Assembly (NCBI GenBank): GCA_964200075.2
Contig: CAXNAA020000242.1
Location: 1 to 23,866 of the forward strand
DNA: 23,866 bases
Reading direction: 5' to 3'
Origin: Sphacelaria rigidula
Taxonomy: Eukaryota; Phaeophyceae; Sphacelariales
Position 1 is the first letter of the stretch. Every line of letters begins with the position of its first letter. The position numbers were made by a program, and so were the translations under genes. This document shows, one piece after another, positions 1 to 10,100 of this stretch. The notes under the pieces are model-generated. The model was not told where the DNA came from. It did no database searches and saw nothing but the letters and a program-made list of their open reading frames with translations.

Positions 1-45
1 ATGCTATAGCCATAAGACCATTGACCTCGCATCTCTACAAAACCG

Positions 46-88
46 GGACGGGGCACGCCGGGTTCTCGCCGGACCAGGCTCGCACTCA
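46..88 (+). repeat. Dispersed 42-bp GC-rich repeat, copy 1
   Basis: The block starting CCGGGACGGGGCACGCCGGG and ending in GGACCAGGCT recurs at 493-534 with only a few mismatches and in the same orientation. Both copies follow a CTACAAA-like stretch. Origin unknown; it could be a fragment of a larger mobile element. Confidence 0.7.
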
Positions 89-492
89 CCACGAAGCGCG
101 AAGCGCCGAAGCGCCGTGGTGTAGACGGCGAGTCGCATGAAGGGTGGGCTGCATCCTGCCAAGATTTTTCGACCAAGAACGTACTGATTATCTTGTATTT
201 GGATGACAGCCTACAATGAGTTGCTTTATTTTCTGGTATCGCTACAGCCACGGCTTATACACTGCCTCATGGGTGTCTCACCGTTTAAACACTACGCAGT
301 ACGATCATCCCCATCGTGCGGAGTTGAGGTTCTTCCACACCGCACAACATGATCTAGCTCGACTTCCAACCGCGGAAAAACGCAAGCGCGCAAAAACGCG
401 GTAACCTGGTTGCCTAGCTTACGCCTTGAGTGGCATGTTTGAGAGCGTCATCGCCAACCGACGCCAACCCCATCGGGCGTCCGCCCCTACAA

Positions 493-534
493 AGCCGGGA
501 CGGAGCACGGCGGGTTCTCGGCGGACCAGGCTGA
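493..534 (+). repeat. Dispersed 42-bp GC-rich repeat, copy 2
   Basis: Second copy of the block at 46-88 (GCCGGGACGGAGCACGGCGG ... GGACCAGGCT), same orientation. The flanking sequences of the two copies diverge quickly, so only the ~42-bp core is shared. Confidence 0.7.
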
Positions 535-705
535 TTTTGGGGGGAGGGGAGAGCCACTGTAGAAAGTGTCGTCATCAGATGGAACTAGTGTCGCAGCAGC
601 CTTTATTTTCTTCGTGGAAATTCCATGCTTCGTAGTCTATGACTGCTTGCCTTAAAAATCCAGGCTGTTGCTCCTTGCCCAAAATGGTAAACGTGAACTC
701 TGCAG

Positions 706-1153
706 GCGCTACTTCTGCGATTGAACGATGAAATCGACGCTGACGCGCGCGCCCTGATCTCCGACACGGAACGGTACTTAAGAGACCCGCCACCGGTCCC
801 ACCCCCGCCGCTCACGTCGAAAAACCCCGCTAGCAAATCCAGCTCCATCCCTAGGACTTCTCGAAGGCCAGCATCATCATCAAAGGCCACAACAACAGCC
901 ACGACAACAGTCGTGAAGAATGAATCAAGTAGATCCCCCAGTGTGTGGCCAATAGGAGACGAGCTCAACCGCCGCAGAATTTCGAGTGCCACTCGAAACT
1001 TTACACGAGGTGCGGCAGGTGGAGATTGTGCAGATTTAGGAGAAGGGAGAAGAGCACGGGCTGCTGAGGGACGGCAGGCGGAAGCTGGGGGAGCAACAAA
1101 CGGAAACAACGCGGCTATCGCCGGCGTGCGCTTGGGCCTGTCACATGGAGGAG
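706..1153 (+). CDS. TEX9: TEX9 exon, N-terminal region (3' boundary uncertain)
   Basis: An acceptor CTCTGCAG is followed in phase 0 by a frame reading ALLLRLNDEIDADARALI, which resembles the TEX9 N-terminal RLNAEL helix. A Pro/Ser/Thr-rich linker follows (RDPPPVPPPPL, then SSSKATTTATTT). The frame stays open to 1194. The best donor by consensus is GAG|GTGAGA at 1153/1154; alternatives are 1009/1010 (GAG|GTGCGG) and 928/929 (CAA|GTAGAT). All three leave phase 1. No other exon was recognised between here and 3051, so the join to the next exon is unproven. Confidence 0.6.
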
Positions 1154-4100
1154 GTGAGATTGAACTGTACAGGGCTGTTTCGGGGCGTGGTTAGGTTTGG
1201 TGTCGGGGGGCTTGACCACCAAGGTTTGTCAGATGCGCTGGTTATAGTTATTTGTATTGCCGTTTACTTGCCATCTCGTTCCCACTCCGGAGACCAATCC
1301 AACCACATGTTTTTCAATTGCACTGAGCTAGCTGCCTACATGTGCACGTCCCGTAACCCTAGAACGATGGCATACGATGGCGATGCCTCGTGAAACCAGC
1401 TGCTTTCCCATGTCGGTCTAGCTGCACACGTCGCTCTTTCATGGTAAAGGCTCTATCAACACGTCGCGTGATGTCTCTCGTGATTGGGTGATTAGCACCA
1501 GCGACTTCCATCTAAATATTGTAAACGCCTCTCTCTGAAATCGACCTTGGTGTATAGGGGACAAACGTCAACCGGCTGAGGCAACGGCGGCGCCACGAAC
1601 GGGATCATCGCCCCTGTTTCGCCTCTCGGAGAGGGTACAAGATGCAGCAAGGGCCTCAGGGGATGCGAGTGGGAGAAAAGCGATCGGTTCGTCAATGCCT
1701 GCTGTGAATAGGGAACACTCGGTATGAATGGGGTGCCTGCGTTGGAACATGGTGGGGGGGGGGGTGCTCGTGATCATACATGTCATAGTCAAAAGACCCG
1801 GGGTGGGACGGGGGGGGGGTATAGAGAATGCGAGTTGGAAACAACTCTTCTCCAAATGACCACGCCACTGAGACTGGTGTCCGAGGTACACCAGCAAAGC
1901 CTCGACGGCAACCACGAGAAGAGCACGCTCTCTACTACTACGTGAGCCCTCGAAAGATGGAGGCTAGTGACGTGTGCGTGCAAGTGGGTGAAATGCATGT
2001 GAGGTATTGATACGGCCCTTGGGTCGCAGGGCCGTATATAACGCCGACGGTGACAAGCACAACCACCAGTATACCCCTTGAAACATCGACAGTTTGGGTG
2101 TTCAGGTCGTGGGTGCGGCGGGCAGATGATCTTGGAAAAGTGTCTTGAGGAGAGGTTACGTTCAGGACTGGTAATATTTGTGAGCACCAGATATGCGAGT
2201 AGCGAAGAGTGCCGTGGTTGCGGTTGCTGCATGTCTTTTGGCGGCACTCTCTGAGCAGAGAAGGCACGAGGGCTGTCCAGAAGAGATAGAATGCAAAAGC
2301 AAAAACTGCATCCGGTGTACCTGTTAGATCTCTGGCCCATGTCCAGCAGGTACACTGCGGTAGGGTGGAAGATCCGTCTGTTGCACTTCGCCACATCAAC
2401 CGATAATACAAAAATGTTCGAAGGGAATGGCGCGGGGGGGAAGGGGCGATTTGAGGCACGAGTACGATCTAAAATCCCGATTGATGTAGCCGAAAAATTC
2501 CGAGCAAAACGGTGTGTGTTGCGTGTGTTATGAAATTGCGCAAATGCACAACTATGGGCAAGATATATCCACGTGCGTCCTTCCTGGAGTGAAACTCTAT
2601 CAGAACTACAGGTGTGACAAACTTCAGCGATCGTGCGTATATGATACGGCAACCCGAAGCGTGCAAGTGTTGAAAAGCGACAGCAACATCAACTCTTCCA
2701 CGCAACCCGCTATATTCTCAGCCCCTGCCACATCCTGCAGGATTAGTCCACAGTCTCGTGGAATCAACCCATCTCTCGGCGGCACACCCCCTACATGTTA
2801 GTATCTCGGATCTATCTCGGATAGGATCAGCACTCCTAAACCGGGTCAACTCTCGTCCAATATCTGTCAATTCGCTGTTCGTTTCGGAAATCAGACTGGG
2901 ATTCGACCCCGCAATATCCCACCCCACCTGGTTCCAGGTGTACCAGTTAGATCCTTGGGACGCGGTGGCGCGCTTTGTCTTTATGTCCATTAGACGGTCG
3001 GCAGATACAGTCATCCTCATGTTGCGTTTTCGGTTTAAACGATCCAGCAGGGAATTGCCCGGAAACATCAAACACCACAAGGAGAGTCGATTGCTGGCAC
3101 CGAGAAGCCGCTTTCAAGTGAGAGCGAAACAGGCCACAATCTAGAACAGCGGGAAGAGGAAGAGAGTGAAGACGTTGAAAACGGCTTCACTCCGTCAGGC
3201 ATCGGAGAAGAGGCCACAAGCAGGTAGATAGCAGGTGGATTGGGGTGTACAAAACGCACACTTACGCTGCTTTTGTTAATTTTATAGCCCGATGGGTGTC
3301 ATGCGCATGTTGTTACTTCTGTTTTAGATCGAAACGCGAAGGGTGGAGTGTTTGGCTGTGCTGGCTGTGTTGCAACTACCACTAAACGTAGGAAGGACTG
3401 TAGAAGCGGTCAAGGGTAAAAAGTGTTCTTCTGTCTCAAATACAAACGGCAATCCCTTTGTTGCCGTTTTATTCGTTCAACTGATAAAAGTGACTCGTCT
3501 GCCATTGACTGCCTTGGAGAAAATGGGGTAGAGACGGTGGAGAAACGTCTAGAACCTGTCAGTGAGGTCAGTGGGGCACACGGCCTAGTTGAGCATTCCC
3601 AATGAAGATATCCCTTCACATGTACTGAGATGGGAGTGTTCGGATTTCTTCGTACGTCATCTGAGAGCTTGAAGATTTGTTTATGGGGGTTCACAGCGAC
3701 CCGGATTTGGGATACATGCGACCTAGCACACAGGTTCATAGTCCAAGCTATGAAAATACAGAATTGCTGATGCCATCTAGTGCAGGAGGCGTCTTTTTCT
3801 GCCATGAACCGGAACACGCCCGTTTAGCCTGCTTAGCACACGGTGTCGTTTTCCACATCATGAAGCTGACCCGTCTAGGGTAGAGGGCGACACCCCGAGC
3901 TGTGAAGACCAGATAAATACTTGTACTGGTACCGCGAGTCGTTTTTTGAAAGGTGACCCCAAACACACGTTGATTCCGTGTAGCACGCAGAAGTATTAAG
4001 TTATGTCATGACGATCAGCACTTGCTGACGCCTTCTATATTTCACCTATTAATGGAGTTATTCTTGGAGTTACGAAACCAAGGGGTGCTTGTGTCGAAAC

Positions 4101-7100
4101 AACCGGCGCACATATTCGTAGGTTCTTGAAAGCGAAGCTGTCAGCATGCCAAGCCCAACTGGACAAAGCTCTAGCGGCGAATCAAAGCTCCCAACTCGAG
4201 GCGACGGAGTTGCGGAAGAAGGTACCGTATGATGCGCCTGGTGGTCGCGATCCCCACAGTAGTAATCGATCAAGATTGGGAATTATGCCGCAGTCACACG
4301 TTAACCGGTCAATATTTGAACGTGGTCGGCGTTGAGCGGAAACGCGTCCATTTTATGTCCGCCATCGTAAGCTTCCATTCTGCCAAGTCTTTGATTATCT
4401 TGGGTGGTGCAGCAGGGAAGGAGTTGACGTACTTGCGGAGGATCTATCACGTAAAGTTAACCCTCGCTAAAGGTTACCCTCGCGACGGCAGATATGAAGA
4501 GGTTACTGCATGAACGTAATGGATCGCGGTGTTGTTGTGACGGCGACAGATTTAGGCTGAGGAAGCAAGTTTAGAGTACCTCTATCCCCGAAACGATAGG
4601 TCGACGCGTGCGGCCGACCAAGTGAAAAAGTCGAAACTGGACTGGAAGTACAGCACGTGATAACCACTCTTGAGGTTTCGTTGACGGCCGTGCTAACTCA
4701 TGTATTCGGCTGAAGGGTACATCGCCCTCCTGAAGGCTCTGACTTTAAGCACCCAAATTTTCGTGTTAATCAATGACGATCCATACTGGTGATTGCCTCC
4801 ATTTTCTCTTCACGGGGAAATACAGGTGGCCTCGGAGTTGGAGCACTCGCGGCGATTGTCGCGACAAATACAGCAGTTACAGCAAACGCAGGAGAAGGAC
4901 GGCAAAGTCAAGGTGAGCGCAAAGCCCGCGGCGTACAAAGGTTGGCTTTCCTTCAGCAATACTGTACCGTCAGGCATCCTAGAAAGACAAACCGCGTCGT
5001 TAAAGTGACTAACAGTTGTGCCCCATGTATTCATGTGTTTATGGCAAGAGATCGAAGTAGAACCCGCTATGTCGCGCGGTACAATAGTCAACGCTTGGAT
5101 GCCAGATTAACTAGACTGGGATTTTTCCTGCAAACGTTTGGCCGTCTTGACTCGAAAGTCCGAGAATCGGTGGGCGTTGGCAACAGAAGCTGGTCGTTCA
5201 CAGAACTCTTTCCCCCCCCTTTTTGTTGTTGGGGCGATATGGGCTTAACAACTATTCTTAGGGGGTCTTATTGAGCGTACTTGGTGAAACAACACGCCGT
5301 TCGGCCTGTAGCGCAACAAAAAGCCAAAAACGATGAAAAAAGATACCAGGTATATATAGTCATAGAACTCTTCATCATTAGGCTACTTCTTATGTATTAA
5401 AAAATGAAATTTGTTGAAAAGTGCATTTTTGGCCCTTCTCTGTCGTTTTTCCCCCGAAAAGAGGGCTAGGCGGATGCTGACACCTTGGAATGACTTGTTC
5501 TACTCGCCGAGGCCGTTCCAGAGCACGTTTCCGTTTTCCGTAGGTCACGGTTTCGTTTTCGGTCGAAGTTTCATTTTCAGTAACGAACAGTCAAGTTAAC
5601 AAAAAACGTGAGTTTTCACCCTGTTTTTTTATAACTTGGCCGTTTGTTATTGAAAATGCAATTTTGGCCAAGAACGAAAGTGTGACCTACGGGAAACGCA
5701 AAGGTGCTCTGGAACCGTGTCAGCGAGTAGAGCAAGTCATTCCAAGGTGTCAACATCCGCCTAGCGGGGGGAAAACGACGGAGAAGGGCCAAAAATGCAC
5801 TTCCTAACAATATTCATTTTTTGACAGATAAGAAGTAGCCTTACGATCAGGACAGGGTCGATCAAGCCAAAATGTCGAGGACCCAGAACCTGGAGCCGTG
5901 TACTCGTAGGTCCCCGATGACCGGTTAGCCCGTGAGTTCTTAGACATTGATCATCCGTCGCGCTGTCTCAAGCGTTCTGTTGCGGTCAGGTATTCTCCCC
6001 AATCGAACGTCCACCTCTCTTGTTGTTTACGGTGCTTTTGAGTCGTCAACGAATCACGTTGCTTTCATCAGAGACTCGGTGCGAACATTGCGTCACGCGC
6101 CGAGAAGATGCCAAAGGGTGATTTCAATATCTAGGTCGCGGTAGTTTTTACGGTGCTCATGTCATCATGAACCTATCATTTCGCCGCCGCCTCTGTCCTC
6201 TGACCAACAAGGAAGCGGAGGCGGCAAGCGGTGCTGCCTTGACTTCGAGAGTACTGGAGCTGGAACGAGAGCTTGGCGCTGCGAAACGAACGATTAGGCA
6301 AGCGGATACATCGAAAAAGGTACTGTGTGTATATCACAACGAAAGGGGCACAGCGGGTTCACGGCAACAAAATGTATACTGTAGTGGTTACGTTGCAACG
6401 AAAGGGGTACAGGGGGTACATTACGACGAAAACGTTGGAGCGGGTATATCGCAAGGAAAAGGGTACATTTTTGTATATTACCACGAAACGGGTGTAGTGA
6501 GTAAGTACACTGCAACAACGGAAATGTAATGGATATTACATGACGAGAACAGGGTGGTGGGTACATGACAATAAAAGCTTACGTTGGGCAACTTCACACA
6601 TGTAATTTATTACAGCTGAATGTCCTGTAAAAAAGTGCACCCAAAACAGATGAGCTTAATGTCGTACCCTGCACAGCAGTTTTCCTATACGGAAGGGCCC
6701 TTGCTATGGTATGCGGGGGGACTTGCCTCGATGAGGTACAGTAACCTCTCGGGCATACATGACTAGGATTGGAAGCAACATTCGGACATGATTCTTTGAT
6801 TGGGCCGTTGAGGGACGCGAGGTTCTTGGAAAGATCCAGACGAATGTTCCGAATTGTTGACAGCGGTTGATGAGGGATTTATGATGTTGCATGGTTGAGT
6901 GGGCCTGTCGGCATATTGTATGTTATGTGCATAACGGACAGTATTGCCAGAATGCTCCTTGGACTGGGATCGACGATACGATTCACGAAGTATTAGCTGT
7001 TACAGACGGACTGTTGCTTGTATGGGCCAGCAACGTCTCGTTCTTGTATCATTACTACGCGCGAATATAATTCTTGGCGTAGGGTGGTATCGAGTGACCC

Positions 7101-10100
7101 AATCCTTCTCGTGGTCATTCGCCTTGGTTACCTGGACACAATCAGCTTTGGTCTGCCCTCGCTCTGAGTTCCAAGTGAGTCCTACTGGTGAGCCGTAGGT
7201 GTGGGGACTATTGGCTTCTGGTTAGTGACTATAATACAAGTGAATATCTCATTTCTGTGCACGTCTTGAATTGAATTTCCCAACAGCGATTTGGATTTAG
7301 GCAGACTGTTTGTTACACAGCTTTGCCTGCAGCGGATACACACGACTCGAGCCTCTCTTCGTGAGAACATACAGGGCAAGAGTGTTCTGTGGCTTCCTTC
7401 CTCAGGGGGTACCACACCCAATTACACCAGGCCCTTCACAGTTAGCTGATACCCGTTGAAGGATAATCAAAAACACAGCGCATTTATCCCGGCCACCAAT
7501 ACCTGATGCTCGGCTCCTGATACGTTGTCACCTAACTTAATATCTGTAGCAACCGAACACGCGCTCACCTAGACGGCGTAGTCCCTTGTACTGCCGTACA
7601 CACTGCGACGGAAAATCTAATGCTCATACAGGCCCGTCAGTGTTCTGACGCATAGCTTAAACACTTCAGAGTATCTAACGCAGCTCCCCATCCTCTCCCA
7701 ATGTAAATTTTCAACTTCTCCACCGACACCTCTTGTTCATTTCTCGTCATAGTTTAATGCTACCTTTTCAGCAGAGCATGTAATGTGAAGCTATCCCCGT
7801 TAACATGTCTACAACAGAGTACAATGCCTCTACTGAGAAGCGTGTCACTGTAAACCCCCTCAAAATAGCGTATATGCTGATACCGTATCCCCCGTGAAAA
7901 GACTTGCCTACAACCCCCCTTTCCCCATGAAAACAGTTCCCCCGGAATAGCGTACCCGGTTGATCTTGATCGATGTATGTGGTGCGCTTTTCTCCGGCGC
8001 AGTCGTTGGAGGTACGCCTTCACCGTGCTTTGGAGGAGGTTTCCAAGCACAAGGAAACTACAAGACAGGCGAGGGGACAGAACAAGGAACTGAGCCAAGG
8101 GCAGCGATTGGAGGTGGCGCGACTGGAAACACAGTGTCGACGCTTGGAGCGACAAAAGGTGAGAGACGTAGGGTTTCGATTCACCCCCTCTTCTTGTCTT
8201 TTTGCTTTCCTTGTTTTGTTCATTCCATTCCGTCCCTTGCAACAAACAACTCATGACCTGGGAGCCGTTCGAACGCTGGGACTGTGCTGTACGGAAGGAA
8301 TCGGTACTTGGCTGATTCGGTTGCCTGACTGATTCACTTAGCTGATGGAGCCATTGATTTGTTTATTGTCACCCGTTAACATTGGCTGGTGTGATATGCT
8401 ATGATTCCAGCCGCGGTCACGATGTGACGGACGTACCCCAGGGTAAATTGACGGAAACAGTCGCTGACGGAACCTCGACTGAAGGGACAACATGAGCAAT
8501 TAAAGGGAAAACATGCACACTAACCTAAGCGGCACAGTGTAGATGCCAAGCTAAGTGCGTACCACATATAATCACACAGTGGGTGGGCACAACACTCCTG
8601 CTTCGCTCGTCAGCGTCGGAATACATCGGTGCGGCTGTTCAGCTTCCTCTGGCCCCATGATAACGCAGATTCAACTACCTTGATTCTTTTTGTTTTCACT
8701 TCTTACTCCCTCCCTTCCTTGGGACGAGTCCGTGACCTCGGGGGATCAATCCATCTCTCCCCCGGTACACGCCTCATATCACATTACATGTTGGTACCGC
8801 GGGCTGGATCATGACTATCACCGCTCCCGCATCGCATCGACCATCATCTAACAAAGTCAATCGCACGGAGTCTTTTTGCTAGTCAATCAAACGGACTCTT
8901 TTCAATAACGACGGTAATCAGGTACTGTACTATACTTTTGGGCAAAAATCCGAGCTGTGATAGATGAGTAGATACATCTCTGGTGGGGGTCGCACTGGCG
9001 TTTTTCCCCATCAAATATTGTCAATGTACTGTTATTATTCATAGTAGACCACCAGGGCGCGGCGAACGTTTGACGAAAAAAAAGAAGTTGACGTGTTTGC
9101 TCCGACCCATTTCGAGTCCAATACCACGCCCATCACCGGTCTTGAGGTTTGACCACGTTTGGCATTTTGCCGTGTTGAGTTTTGAGTAGCTCCTGTCCGC
9201 TTTTGGTCTAAATTACAAGCTGCGAGTGAATATTGCCGATCGTAAGATTTTCAATCCCCCTTGGTCTAAATCAATAATCCCGAAACTAAAAACCCAAATG
9301 ATGATCCCGTTCTATTATTACGGAGAAGAGAGTTAGGCGTGAGACCAACCATACTTGCCTGAGTTTAAAAAAAAAAATTATGTTTTGCTCGTCAGTATCC
9401 GCGTGTCCAATTCATACTTCTCTGATGACATGTGTTCTTTCTATACGCCTTCAAAACTACCGTCACTGGCATGGCACTCACGTACCTTTTGCCCTGTGGG
9501 CTCCGACCGTAACCCAGGTGTCCGTACTATTTTGACTTGCTGACTACGTGCGAAATAAAGGTATTTTTGCTGTGGCAGGCGTCGTACTCGAAAGGTTGTG
9601 TTCTGTGGGGCATACGGGCTAACAATTGGGTGCTTGGAGCAGTACAGAAGGGATATTTTATCAAGAATGCTCGGCCGAATCTTACCGGATTGTCCGGAAC
9701 AGGGCTCGATACTCTGCCGAACCATACCGGAATGTTCGATGTATATTCCGGTACGGTCTGGGTTGCCAACAAAGAATCCCCAACTCCTGGGCGTACCCTT
9801 CAGAACATAACCACGGTAAACCTTCCTTGAAAACGGGATTTTACAAATTAATTGGGGATGGATTTTTCATTGGGGATGAGAACCCGCAGAAATAAAATCC
9901 TCGTATCCACACTAAATTTTCGAGAATGGTTCCACTTCTTCACGTGCTGGTCGCTATTGACAACTACTACACGCCATGCAAATTTGGATTTCGATAACCC
10001 AAATGTTGGGGTCCTACATGAAAAATATATATTTTGGGGTCCGATCGGATCACTTGAATTCCCCCCCAAAAGAGTCATCTAGGACCTCAACATTTCGGTC

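Larger units (their letters stand above)
1..705. other. Left flank, no gene recognised
   Basis: I see no exon here that I can defend. The missing N-terminal exon of the TEX9 gene (start codon and the residues before the first recognised exon at 706) is not evident, so it probably lies left of the window. Short open frames at 216-404 and 426-635 have no family signature. The stretch contains two copies of a dispersed repeat (about 46-88 and 493-534). Confidence 0.5.

Noticed and set aside
1789-2652. Longest open frame in the window (287 codons, minus strand)
   Set aside because: It is antisense to a TEX9 intron, crosses a G-tract repeat, has no motif or domain, and its His/Cys/Ser-rich composition fits a chance frame.
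9441-9895. Interval open in several frames on both strands
   Set aside because: Openness in many frames at once, with internal CCGGAA/TTCCGG-like motifs, points to composition and weak internal repetition. No splice-compatible exon or family was found.
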